A DNA stretch of 64,000 bases, from positions 1 to 64,000 of the forward strand of contig NZ_CANLXP010000018.1 of the NCBI RefSeq assembly GCF_947495145.1, in the 5' to 3' direction. The translations under genes and the position numbers were made by a program. Source of the stretch: an uncultured Arthrobacter sp. (GTDB taxonomy: Bacteria; Actinomycetota; Actinomycetes; Actinomycetales; Micrococcaceae). How positions within the stretch are numbered: the first letter of the stretch is position 1; every line of letters begins with the position of its first letter. Under the pieces are notes generated by a model. The model saw only the letters and a list, made by a program, of their open reading frames with translations, made no database searches and was not told the DNA's origin. Positions 40,052 to 48,215 of the stretch are shown here, piece by piece.

Positions 40052-40093
40052 TCAGGGAATCGTACTTGAATCTTGAACAAAAATGGGGGAACC

Positions 40094-41260
40094 GTGTTCA
40101 CACCGGTTATCAGAAAGTGGTGCGCCCTTGGCGTCGCCATCGGTGCGCTGTCCGTAACAGCCTGCAGTCCTTCTGCTGATGCTACGACCGGCCAGGTAGT
40201 CCGCGTTGTTGACGGCGACACAGTGATTGTGAAAATTTCCGACGTCGACACGACAGTCCGTCTGCTCAACATCGATACGCCCGAGACGAAGCACCCGGAC
40301 AAAGCGGTGGAATGCTTCGGTCCGGAAGCGACGGCCTTCCTTGCAGAAACGCTGCCGGCAGGCACTGAAGTGGGATTGGACTTCGACGTTGAGCGGGAAG
40401 ATCAGTACGGAAGGACTCTTGCCGCACTATTCCTCGAGGATCGCACTCTCGTGAACGCCGAGATCGCGCGCCAGGGGCTTGGTTCAGCGGTCATTTTCGA
40501 ACCAAATGAGAAGTACTACGACGCCGTCAAAGCCGCCCAGGAGGAAGCACAGCAAGCGGAGCTCGGGGTATTCAGCGTTGACGCAGAATGCACCCTTCCC
40601 TCAGAAGTCACTGCGGCTGTCGATTCACTGGCCGCTGTTCTGGAGCAGCCCGTCGCCTCCACATCCGGCGCGGCGGCAGCCGGTGCGGCCGCCGTGGCAG
40701 GTGCTCTGGCGACGGCCGAGGGACTCCGTGCGGCGCTCGAAGCGGGCGAGGACTCTATCCGCTGGGCTGCCCTGGGAACCGCAGGTACCGCCGCTCTGAG
40801 TGCCAGACTTGGAAATTCGATTGATTCGGGCCGAGGCGCGCTAGCCGAGCTGGAGCAGGAAGCCACCCTCCTCAAGGCAGCGGAGGACAAGGCAGCGAAA
40901 GAAGCAGCCGCGGCCGCGAAACGTGAGACTGAGCGAGTAGCAGCAGAAGCAGAAGCCCGACGCATCGCGGCCGAAGCAGAAGCAAGAGTCGCGGCGGAAG
41001 CGGAAGCCGCACGGCGTGCCGCCGAGGCAGCAGCGGCGGCCGAAGCAGAGAGGATCCGGAATCTTCCGGCGCCGGCTCCAGCTCCGTATGTACCTCCCGC
41101 TCCGGCACCCGCACCGTACGTTCCTCCCGCTCCGGCACCCGCACCATACGTTCCACCGGCACCAGCACCGGCACCACCGGCGGAGCAAAATCCGTACCCG
41201 GGCTATAACGGACCGCGCTGCTATGCGCCGGGAGGCAAAACCTGGAAGCCCTGCCCGTAA
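40094..41260 (+). CDS. Thermonuclease-like lipoprotein with coiled coil and Pro-rich tail
   Basis: The product has 388 residues from GTG 40094, which follows GGGGGA. A TTG at 40073 lacks such a site. A lipoprotein signal ends at VTAC (Cys24). The SNase domain (about 34-165) keeps the catalytic set: D40 in VVDGDT, R57 in RLLNIDTPE with D61 and E64, and R107 in YGRTLA. An Ala-rich linker, a charged Ala/Glu coiled coil (about 255-325) and PAPAPYVPP repeats follow, ending in a Cys-containing tail (YNGPRCYAPGGKTWKPCP). It is probably a surface-anchored nuclease for extracellular DNA or RNA. Confidence 0.88.
   Translation: MFTPVIRKWCALGVAIGALSVTACSPSADATTGQVVRVVDGDTVIVKISDVDTTVRLLNIDTPETKHPDKAVECFGPEATAFLAETLPAGTEVGLDFDVEREDQYGRTLAALFLEDRTLVNAEIARQGLGSAVIFEPNEKYYDAVKAAQEEAQQAELGVFSVDAECTLPSEVTAAVDSLAAVLEQPVASTSGAAAAGAAAVAGALATAEGLRAALEAGEDSIRWAALGTAGTAALSARLGNSIDSGRGALAELEQEATLLKAAEDKAAKEAAAAAKRETERVAAEAEARRIAAEAEARVAAEAEAARRAAEAAAAAEAERIRNLPAPAPAPYVPPAPAPAPYVPPAPAPAPYVPPAPAPAPPAEQNPYPGYNGPRCYAPGGKTWKPCP
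41071..41158 (+). repeat. 30-bp tandem repeat coding for PAPAPAPYVP
   Basis: Two near-identical 30-base units (41099-41128 and 41129-41158) follow a shorter 28-base relative (41071-41098) inside the nuclease gene. They encode the Pro-rich spacer and are a natural site for copy-number change between strains. Confidence 0.8.
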
Positions 41261-41315
41261 GGTGCCCGTGAAAATTGCTGCACTCTGCACCATGCGGCGG
41301 TGACAGAATAATCTG

Positions 41316-42326
41316 GTGACCTCCCCCGCATCCCACCCGATCGAGCGTTGGAAAAGTGCTGCCTGGCAATCCCAGGTGCAGTCATGGGTGGCGCAGGTCC
41401 TTGCCACCTTCAACATCGAGCAGACCGGTCCGCTGAGCGAACCCAGGATTCGCTTTTGGTCCGTGCTGCTCACTGTCCCCACGGATCACGGGAAACTGTG
41501 GTTCAAGGAGAACAATCCGGGCCAGTTCCAGGAGGCTTCGATTATCGCCGCACTGGCGGAAATTGCCCCGGAGCACGTCGTGACGCCGCTCGCGGTCGAA
41601 CCGACCAAGGGCTGGATGATCTCCCCGGATCACGGCGCAACGCTCGCCAGCCTCAAGACAACGGACTATGCCCTGTGGGCACGGGTGGTCGCCGATTTCG
41701 CCGACCTGCAGCAGCAGGCAGCGCGGCACGGACAACGGTTGACGGATGCCGGCCTGGCGTCACTGGACCCAGGCATCGCCGGAAACTTCGTCAGCAACCA
41801 ACTCCTCCTCCACACAGGCCTGCCCGAGGAGCACCCGCTGCACCTCAATGCCGAGCAGGCTGACCGCGTCTACGCCAGTGTTCCTGCCATCGAGGAGGCC
41901 GCGGCGCAGCTGAGCGTGCTCGGTGTGCCGCTATCCCTCGAGCACAACGACCTCCACCCCAACAGCGCCTTCATTCCGGGCTCAAGCACGGATCCACTGC
42001 GGTTCTTCGACTTCGGCGACTCCTACTGGGCGCACCCGTTCAGCTCGCTTTTCGTTCCTCTCGGCGTCATGCGGGAGAACTGGGAAGCCGGACCCGACGA
42101 CGCCCGCATCAGGCGTGTTCTCACCGCGTACCTTGAGCGGTGGACGGCCTACGCGCCGCTCCCGGAGCTGCGTGCTGCGCTGGAACCCGCACTACAGCTG
42201 GGGCGGCTCAACAGATACGGTTCCTGGCTGCGCCTGCTTATCCACGCGGACGACGATTCCATGCGCCAGTACGGTCCGCACGCCCTGCAGTACCTGCAAA
42301 CAATTACCGAACCGGTTCTTCTGTAG
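41316..42326 (+). CDS. Aminoglycoside-phosphotransferase-fold protein
   Basis: The 336-residue protein has the kinase-like phosphotransferase fold. LWFKENNPGQFQEASIIAAL fits the ATP-binding lobe, LEHNDLHPNSAF is the Brenner catalytic motif (HxDxxxxN) and FFDFGDSYWAHPF is the metal-binding DxD-like motif. The start is GTG 41316. The substrate is unknown, since this family covers small-molecule and sugar kinases as well as antibiotic-modifying enzymes. Confidence 0.88.
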   Translation: MTSPASHPIERWKSAAWQSQVQSWVAQVLATFNIEQTGPLSEPRIRFWSVLLTVPTDHGKLWFKENNPGQFQEASIIAALAEIAPEHVVTPLAVEPTKGWMISPDHGATLASLKTTDYALWARVVADFADLQQQAARHGQRLTDAGLASLDPGIAGNFVSNQLLLHTGLPEEHPLHLNAEQADRVYASVPAIEEAAAQLSVLGVPLSLEHNDLHPNSAFIPGSSTDPLRFFDFGDSYWAHPFSSLFVPLGVMRENWEAGPDDARIRRVLTAYLERWTAYAPLPELRAALEPALQLGRLNRYGSWLRLLIHADDDSMRQYGPHALQYLQTITEPVLL

Positions 42327-42329
42327 GAG

Positions 42330-42803
42330 TCAGGAGCCCTGCGTTGCCGCAATTACGTCCCGCATTACCCGGTTGAGGCTTTCCGCCTGCTTTCGGGAAA
42401 GACCGAGCTTCGCCATCATGGTGCCGGGAACGGACAGTGCGCGCTTGCGCAGTTCACGCCCCTCTGTGGTGAGGCCGACGGCGAGGGCCCGCTCATTGCC
42501 GGCCACCCGTTCCCGCGTCACAAGGCCGTTGGCCTCCAGGCGCTTCAGCATCGGTGACAGGGTAGCCGGCTCAATGGCCAGCGCATGGCCGATTCCGCGG
42601 ACAGTGCGTGGGCTCTTCTCCCACAGCGCGAGCATCACCAGATACTGGGGATGGGTGAGGTTGAGCTCCTCCAGCACCGGCCGGTACGCACCGATGACGC
42701 TCCTCGAGGCAACCGACAGCGCGAAGCACAGCTGCCGCTCAAGCAACAGATCCTCATCCGGGGAGGATTGCGGCATGGACTGATGAAAGGCCGCATCGGT
42801 CAT
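42330..42803 (-). CDS. MarR-family regulator, OhrR-like
   Basis: The product has 157 residues from ATG 42803, which overlaps the upstream stop by 4 bases. LCFALSVASRSVIGAYRPVLEELNLTHPQYLVML carries C26 at the place of the OhrR peroxide-sensing cysteine. The winged helix holds VRGIGHALAIEPATLSPMLKRLE and ERVAGNERAL. OhrR proteins usually repress ohr. No ohr is present here, so the target may be the operon itself or a distant gene. Confidence 0.85.
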   Translation of the reverse strand: MTDAAFHQSMPQSSPDEDLLLERQLCFALSVASRSVIGAYRPVLEELNLTHPQYLVMLALWEKSPRTVRGIGHALAIEPATLSPMLKRLEANGLVTRERVAGNERALAVGLTTEGRELRKRALSVPGTMMAKLGLSRKQAESLNRVMRDVIAATQGS

Positions 42804-43018
42804 TTGCCGCCGCCCTCCCGCTTGACCAGATAAGTTGATCCGTCCGCGTTCCTGACCACGTCCCACTGCTGAAGCTCCTGCTGGCGCTGCTGGTGGGCCG
42901 CCCCGTCCTTGTATCTGACTGGGCCTTCCAGACCGCCCTGATCTGCGGGACCGAAAACCATCCGCAACTTGCCCGTAGCCCGCATGAACCGCTGCGACAA
43001 CGGTTTCCTCTCCGCCAT
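42800..43018 (-). CDS. Small basic protein upstream of the OhrR-like gene
   Basis: The product has 72 residues from ATG 43018, with AAAGG 8-9 bases ahead. An upstream start at 43048 would place that ribosome site inside the coding region. The sequence is polar, with GPADQGGLEGPVRYKDG and a C-terminal WDVVRNADGSTYLVKRE. No domain was recognised. It is translationally coupled to the MarR gene, so the two are probably co-regulated. Confidence 0.65.
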   Translation of the reverse strand: MAERKPLSQRFMRATGKLRMVFGPADQGGLEGPVRYKDGAAHQQRQQELQQWDVVRNADGSTYLVKREGGGK

Positions 43019-43062
43019 ACTGGAAGCCTTTCTCATCAAGGCAAACACTGCCTATGAGAAGC

Positions 43063-43089
43063 TTAGGGCACTAACTATGAGTGCCCTAA
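43063..43089. promoter_or_regulatory. Inverted repeat, candidate MarR operator
   Basis: The 10-base arms ttagggcact (43063-43072) and agtgccctaa (43080-43089) flank a 7-base spacer, 45 bases upstream of the small gene. It also sits directly after the GDPD stop, so a terminator role is possible, but no T-run follows. Confidence 0.55.
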
Positions 43090-43857
43090 CTAAGCAGGCC
43101 AGTGTCCGCGCCCGCGCATCGCCTCAGCCAACAGGTCAGCCCGATCTGACACCAGGCCACCCACTCCCAACTCCAGAAGCGCCTCCATCTCCGACCGCTC
43201 ATTGATGGTCCAGACGTGAACCGGTATGCCGGCGGCGGTGCAGCGCCGAACAAAACCACGAGTGACCACCCGAAGCCCGCGGTAACGCCGCGGAATCTGC
43301 AGGCAATCGACGCGGGCCAGCCGCGCGATCAACCGCGTCAGCCCCAGCGGAGACACCACCTTGATGAGGGCGTTCACCGCCATTCCGGCTGACGACGCCG
43401 TTGGCTGGCTCAGTCGCGTCAGAATCCGCAATCGGCGCCGGTCGGAGAAGGAGGCAACCAGAACGCGGTCATGAGCCATCGCCTGCTCAATAACATCCAC
43501 GAAAGGCTGCACTGAGGCGTCGTCCTTGATGTCAACGTTCATCCGCACGTTCGGCCACCGCTCGAGCACCTCGGCAAGGGTGGGTATCGGTTCTTTCCCC
43601 CGAACCCGTATTGAGCTCAGCTCAGCATGGGAGTGATCCGTAAGCCGGCCCTTCCCGTCCGTCACGCGCTCCAGTCGCTCATCATGAAAAACCATGACGA
43701 CGCCGTCGCGCGTGGTGCGCACGTCGATCTCCAGATAGCGGAAACCGAGATCCAGAGCCGCCTCCAAAGCGTTCAGCGTGTTCTCAAGGCCGTCCGGTGA
43801 AAAGCCGCGGTGCGAGAGTGCGATCGGCCCGTCGGCATCAAAGTACGGCTTGCCCAC
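43090..43857 (-). CDS. Glycerophosphodiester phosphodiesterase
   Basis: The 255-residue TIM-barrel enzyme hydrolyses glycerophosphodiesters to glycerol 3-phosphate and an alcohol. The active-site motifs are H16-R-G with E25-N-T, E43-I-D45 and H58 in FHDERLERVT, followed by MNVDIKDD and HVWTINE. It has no signal peptide and is probably cytoplasmic. It lies 6 bases after the HAD phosphatase gene in the same operon. Confidence 0.93.
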   Translation of the reverse strand: MGKPYFDADGPIALSHRGFSPDGLENTLNALEAALDLGFRYLEIDVRTTRDGVVMVFHDERLERVTDGKGRLTDHSHAELSSIRVRGKEPIPTLAEVLERWPNVRMNVDIKDDASVQPFVDVIEQAMAHDRVLVASFSDRRRLRILTRLSQPTASSAGMAVNALIKVVSPLGLTRLIARLARVDCLQIPRRYRGLRVVTRGFVRRCTAAGIPVHVWTINERSEMEALLELGVGGLVSDRADLLAEAMRGRGHWPA

Positions 43858-43863
43858 TGCAGC

Positions 43864-44670
43864 TCAGGCTGACTTCAGCGCGGCCAGCCGCTCCTCGAGA
43901 ACCTGGGCCACGCCGTCGTCGTCGAACGCTGGTGCGCGGAGATTTGCAGCAGTGAGCGCATCGGGGTGACCGGACGCCATGGCGTAGCCGGAGCCGGCCC
44001 AGCCGAGCATCTGGATGTCATTGGGCATGTCGCCGAAGGCGATCACGTCTGCCTGCTCCACGCCCAGTTGCGCCGCGTACCTGGCAAGCGTGACCGACTT
44101 GTTGATCCCCGGAACGCTCATTTCCAGGAGCGGGACGCTCGGCGCCGAGTGAGTGGTCGCGACCAGGTGTTCGACTGCCGGGGCCACCCCGTGCAGAAAT
44201 TCGTCCGGAGTGATGTCCCGCTCGCGTGCGAGGAACTTGATGACACCGGAGCCGCTGAGCGACTCACGCAGCGGCTGCGGCTCAGCGGCGCCAAGCAATT
44301 CAACCGATCCCTGGGGCGCGAAGCCCGGCTCGATCAGGAAGCTGTCCACGGTCTCAGCCGCGAAGGTTGCGGCAGGGTAGAGCTTCCGGATGATGTTCTG
44401 CGCCTCGAAGATGCTTTCACCATCAAGCAGATGCGAGGCGAGCACTTCCTCACGCCCAAGGTCGTAGGTCAGCGCGCCGTTGGAACAGATGACGGTCCCC
44501 TTGAAACCGAGGTCCCGTAACGGCTGAAGCCAACGCGGCGGGCGGCCGGTCACGAAGACCACCTCAATGCCGGCATCAAGGCAAGCCTCAAACGCGCGAA
44601 CTGTCCGCTCCGAGATCCGGCCGTCATGTCCAACGATCGTTCCGTCCATGTCGCTGGCGACCAATCGCAT
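43864..44670 (-). CDS. HAD-IIB (Cof-like) hydrolase
   Basis: The product has 268 residues from ATG 44670, with AAGGAG at 8-base spacing. The in-frame TTG at 44676 is too close to that site. Motif I is VASDMDGTIVG, motif II VFVTGRP, the conserved Lys lies in GINKSVTL and motif IV is IAFGDMPNDIQML. It is probably a phosphatase for a sugar phosphate or related compound. It is the first gene of the HAD-GDPD unit. Confidence 0.9.
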   Translation of the reverse strand: MRLVASDMDGTIVGHDGRISERTVRAFEACLDAGIEVVFVTGRPPRWLQPLRDLGFKGTVICSNGALTYDLGREEVLASHLLDGESIFEAQNIIRKLYPAATFAAETVDSFLIEPGFAPQGSVELLGAAEPQPLRESLSGSGVIKFLARERDITPDEFLHGVAPAVEHLVATTHSAPSVPLLEMSVPGINKSVTLARYAAQLGVEQADVIAFGDMPNDIQMLGWAGSGYAMASGHPDALTAANLRAPAFDDDGVAQVLEERLAALKSA

Positions 44671-44956
44671 GCGCAAACTCCTTGCCTGGGTGAGTATCCA
44701 GCCTACCCAAGAGCCGCAGCAGGATGAGCGGCGGGAGCTGTGTTACTGGTGGACTTCCGGCCAATTTCGCCCTCGGTCATTGGAGTTTCGCCTCAGGTGC
44801 GGAAGGGAACACCTCATGGCGTGGTCAACTTTTCGATCCGGGCACGCGCAAACCGGAAGTGGAAAGCTGGACGCTGCTGCTCTTCGGTGCGTAGGCTGGA
44901 CTTGTTGCCCCAGACCTCGGCAGCGCAGTTTCGCGCTCGTTCCGAGGAGGCAAGCC

Positions 44957-46057
44957 ATGACGCTCACTAATCACCCCACGTCTTCACCAACGCGGGTGGA
45001 GCGGCCCAAGATTCGGGCCAATGAAGTGGTCAACAGCTATTCAGCGCTACTGAAGTCTGTTCGTGCAGCTGGTTTGCTGCGGCGGCGGCGGGGTTACTAC
45101 GTCGTCCTGCTGTGCATTCTCGGCTTGGCCGGAGCGGTCTTATGGACGTCTTTCTTCCTTATTGGGGATGCGTGGACGCAATTGCTGGTTGCCGCCGCGC
45201 TGGGCATCCTGTACACGCAGTTCGCCTTCGTAGGGCATGAAGCGGCACATCAACAGGTGTTCGCCTCCAGGGTGGCGAATGAGTGGACGGCCCGGTTGAT
45301 AGCCACGTCCCTGGTAGGTATGAGCTACGCCTACTGGACGGACAAGCATGGTCGGCACCACGTCCGCCCCAATGGGGTCAACGAGGATCCGGACATCGCC
45401 CCGGGGGCGGTCATTTTCCACAACGAGGTTCCGGCGAATCGAGGATTCATCGGGCGGGCTTTCGGTACGCGGCAGGGCTACTTCCTGTTCCCGCTGCTGC
45501 TCTTTCTGGGTTATACCTTGTACGCGGATTCAGTGAAATACCTTTTCCGGGCCGCATCAGTAGCTCATCGGTGGCTTGAGGTCGCCCTCCTGGGCATGCG
45601 GTTCGGCGTGTACCTTTCCGTAGTCTTCCTGTTCCTCTCACCGGGGGTAGCTGTGGCGTTCGTCGCCGTGCAGACAGCGGTTTTCGGGCTGTACATGGGC
45701 GGATGCTTCGCACCGAACCACAAGGGGATGCCGGTTCTACCCGAGAGGAGCCGTGTCGACTTTTTTACCCGGCAGGTCCTGACCTCCCGCAATATCGGCG
45801 GCGGCCGGTTCATGACCGTATTCATGGGAGGCCTGAACCATCAGGTCGAACACCACCTGTTCCCGGACATGCCGCGCCCGCACCTGCGAAAGGTGCGCCG
45901 ACTCGTCAAAACACACTGTGCCACTGCAGGAGTGCCGTACACGGAAACGGGACTGATCCGCTCCTACGTCATTGTCATCCGCTACCTGAACCGGGTGGGC
46001 ATGAAAGCGGCCGACCCCTTCACCTGCCCTATCACCGATCGTTACCGCCCATCGTGA
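44957..46057 (+). CDS. Membrane fatty acid desaturase (acyl-lipid type)
   Basis: The 366-residue membrane di-iron enzyme introduces double bonds into membrane lipid acyl chains. The histidine boxes are H94-EAA-H98, H131-GR-HH135 and H295-QVE-HH300. The third box with Gln-x-x-His-His resembles front-end or Delta-type acyl-lipid desaturases. Four to six hydrophobic segments flank them. The ATG at 44957 follows a GAGGAGG site. The frame extends back to 44567, but that region is antisense to the phosphatase gene. It may help adjust membrane fluidity in the cold. Confidence 0.92.
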   Translation: MTLTNHPTSSPTRVERPKIRANEVVNSYSALLKSVRAAGLLRRRRGYYVVLLCILGLAGAVLWTSFFLIGDAWTQLLVAAALGILYTQFAFVGHEAAHQQVFASRVANEWTARLIATSLVGMSYAYWTDKHGRHHVRPNGVNEDPDIAPGAVIFHNEVPANRGFIGRAFGTRQGYFLFPLLLFLGYTLYADSVKYLFRAASVAHRWLEVALLGMRFGVYLSVVFLFLSPGVAVAFVAVQTAVFGLYMGGCFAPNHKGMPVLPERSRVDFFTRQVLTSRNIGGGRFMTVFMGGLNHQVEHHLFPDMPRPHLRKVRRLVKTHCATAGVPYTETGLIRSYVIVIRYLNRVGMKAADPFTCPITDRYRPS

Positions 46058-46146
46058 ATATCGGTCCGGGTGTGGGCGGTGGCTCGACTCAGGCGCCCGC
46101 GCCGATGGCAACCCGGAACGCCATCTCTCACATCCAGCCGACGTGA

Positions 46147-46176
46147 CAACCGAATACAACCGAATACAACCGAAAG
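46147..46176 (+). repeat. Short tandem repeat cgaatacaac
   Basis: The 10-mer cgaatacaac occurs twice in tandem, with partial copies on both sides, just before the ribosome site of the small gene at 46185. It lies in its leader and may affect expression by copy number. Confidence 0.5.
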
Positions 46177-46184
46177 GAGCAGCC

Positions 46185-46430
46185 ATGAACTACTGCAGCA
46201 AAATCCACCCCGGAGACCCATTTCCCGAGGACCTCACAACACTCGACGAGACGGCCATAGAAGTGCTCAACAGCCGCGTCCACCGCGCGCTTGACGCCGA
46301 ATACCTGAGCCTGGACGGACCGAACCCTGAAACCACGTTCCGCCAGGAAGAAGTAACGATCGAACTGGACCGAAGAGACAAAGCCATGCAGACCGGCGCC
46401 CGGAAACTACTCCGGTTGCGGCCCGCATAA
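46185..46430 (+). CDS. Small hypothetical protein, 81 residues
   Basis: The frame begins MNYCSKIHPGDPFPEDL and is polar, with a basic C-terminus (RKLLRLRPA). No domain or membrane segment was found. The ATG at 46185 has AAAGGAG at good spacing, preceded by the tandem repeat. It stands alone between the desaturase and the GAF-ANTAR genes. Its function is unknown. Confidence 0.65.
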   Translation: MNYCSKIHPGDPFPEDLTTLDETAIEVLNSRVHRALDAEYLSLDGPNPETTFRQEEVTIELDRRDKAMQTGARKLLRLRPA

Positions 46431-46513
46431 TCTGTCGGCAGCGGTTCGATTGGTTGAGCTTACAGGGCGAGTCGTGCAAAGATCACCAGCCTTCTGGCTA
46501 GCTGGTCTCATAG

Positions 46514-47227
46514 CTAGATGGTGACTTCGCGCCTGACGACGCGCTCGGCGACGTCGTGAAGATTCTGGTGAGTGGACCGTGCATGGGTTCTCAGCAGCGA
46601 GAAAGCTTCACTCATATCCACATTCTTCGTTTGGGCGATCACGCCTTTGGCCTGCTCGATGAGAACGCGACTGGCCAGGGCACGCTGCAACTGTTCATTG
46701 ATCACCGTGCTTTCCCTGACGGCGCGTTCCTGCAGCAGGCTGATCGTAGCCACATCCGCCATAGCCTGGGCGATGGCGGCGTCTTCCTCGCTCAGGGCAC
46801 CGGTACTCGTCCCGAGCAGGCCCATCGCCCCGATCACTTTGGCATGGACGCGCAGCGGGACGGCGTGCACCGACTTGAATCCCATCGAGAGCGCCGACCG
46901 CTGAAACTCCGGCCACCTATCGCCCAGGCCACTGATGTCGTCGACGGTGATCACCGAGCCCGTGTGATAGCACTCCACGCAGGGTCCCTCGCCGGCCTCG
47001 AGCTGCAGTATCTCCACTAGTTGGCTCTGCTCACTCGTTGAAGCCAACACTTGGAGGTTGCCTTCAGGATCGGCCAGCAGAAGACCAGCATGGGCCGCAT
47101 CGAGTAAATTCACTGACTCCTCGACCAGCGTATGGAGCAGGTCAAGCACGTCGTAGTCAGCGACGAGGGTGTCGGTGAGTTTCACAAACGCGGCACTGAG
47201 CCGCTCGGGCCTGCTCTTGGTCACCAT
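46514..47227 (-). CDS. GAF-ANTAR regulatory protein 1
   Basis: The product has 237 residues. A GAF sensory domain (about residues 20-165: AHAGLLLADPEGNLQVLAST, then GPCVECYHTGSVITVDD) is followed by an ANTAR RNA-binding domain (about 170-235: ALASRVLIEQAKGVIA, then EAFSLLRTHARSTHQNLHDVAERV). ANTAR proteins act as antiterminators on paired hexaloop hairpins. Its ATG is 9 bases after the second such gene. A -10 box TAAAAT lies 6 bases before the ATG and overlaps the stop of that gene. Confidence 0.92.
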   Translation of the reverse strand: MVTKSRPERLSAAFVKLTDTLVADYDVLDLLHTLVEESVNLLDAAHAGLLLADPEGNLQVLASTSEQSQLVEILQLEAGEGPCVECYHTGSVITVDDISGLGDRWPEFQRSALSMGFKSVHAVPLRVHAKVIGAMGLLGTSTGALSEEDAAIAQAMADVATISLLQERAVRESTVINEQLQRALASRVLIEQAKGVIAQTKNVDMSEAFSLLRTHARSTHQNLHDVAERVVRREVTI

Positions 47228-47233
47228 GACAGC

Positions 47234-47239
47234 ATTTTA
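47234..47239 (-). promoter_or_regulatory. -10 box TAAAAT between the two GAF-ANTAR genes
   Basis: On the minus strand TAAAAT ends 6 bases before the ATG at 47227 and contains the TAA stop of the preceding gene. It could give a separate leaderless transcript for GAF-ANTAR protein 1. Confidence 0.45.
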
Positions 47240-47923
47240 CTGTAGCCCGTCTACACCGGGGGCGGCGGCTGGGGTGAAATCCAGCTGGCGGCCGACCACG
47301 TCGGCGGCGGTCTCGCGCAGAGTACGCCCGCTGGTGAAAGCGTGCCCCCGCAACAACAGCAGCGCCTCTGCGGCTGTACTACCGGTTTGCACCAACACCA
47401 TCCCCGTCGCTTGATGAATTTCGCGGCGGGCCAGCGGGACTTCAATAGATCCGCCCTCGCCCTCGTTCATGAGTCGGCGCAGCAGTGTCCATGCTGTCCT
47501 GCTGGCCAGGTAGGTTGTGAGGCTGATCTGGGCGTCAGTTAGCTCGCGGGGCGAGGAGCAGTACATCTCCACTATTCCCACGGACAGCCCGCCGGCGAGC
47601 AGTGGGAAAACGAAGAGAGATGCCGCATCTATGTCGGTGGCGGCTTTCGAGAACGCCGGCCAGGAATGGTCTCCTGTTTCCTGGAGATCGGGGACCAGGA
47701 CCGGTGTTTGGGTGCGAATCACTTCCCAGCGCGGGCCGTCGCCGAGGTCGTACTGAATCTCATCGAGCCGCACCGATGTCTCGTCGCTGGCGCACACGAG
47801 CGTCTCTGCAAGGGAACCGCCGAAAACGGACACCGCAGCGCCACTAATCGGCAGGGCTTCCAGATACGCTGCGCAGAGGCCCTTCAGCGCCTCGTCAGCA
47901 CTAGGCTGGGTTGCGTCAAACAT
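47237..47923 (-). CDS. GAF-ANTAR regulatory protein 2
   Basis: The product has 228 residues. The GAF domain (about 15-150) includes YDLGDGPRWEVIRTQTPVLVPDL and LFVFPLLAGGLSVGIVEMYCSS. The C-terminal ANTAR domain (about 155-215) shows RREIHQATGMVLVQTGSTAAEALLLLRGHAF. It resembles protein 1 only in layout, not closely in sequence. Upstream, 47924-48215 is empty and probably holds its promoter. No histidine kinase is next to the pair. Confidence 0.9.
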   Translation of the reverse strand: MFDATQPSADEALKGLCAAYLEALPISGAAVSVFGGSLAETLVCASDETSVRLDEIQYDLGDGPRWEVIRTQTPVLVPDLQETGDHSWPAFSKAATDIDAASLFVFPLLAGGLSVGIVEMYCSSPRELTDAQISLTTYLASRTAWTLLRRLMNEGEGGSIEVPLARREIHQATGMVLVQTGSTAAEALLLLRGHAFTSGRTLRETAADVVGRQLDFTPAAAPGVDGLQ

Positions 47924-48215
47924 TGATCACCGGCGCTCTGCCTCGCGGTTCCTTGGTTGAACGAAGTTCACTAAGCACAACGAGCCTCGGTTCCTCACTA
48001 CCTCCACTGATTCGTCAGCTTCTTACTCAACCATAGTCCTGTTGTTCGATCCGGTTACGGCGCTTCTGCCCTGCGGCAGCTTAAGACACTGGTCAGCCGA
48101 TAATCGGCAGGACGCGCATGACGCTTTCGATGGTGATCGCCGTTCCGGCTTCCACGGATTTTCACTTCGCCGTCAGTTGGTACGGGATGGGGCCAGACAA
48201 TGCTAGACCCACAGG

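Noticed and set aside
44567-44956. N-terminal extension of the desaturase
   Set aside because: It overlaps the phosphatase gene antisense. The ATG at 44957 has a GAGGAGG site and the normal family start.
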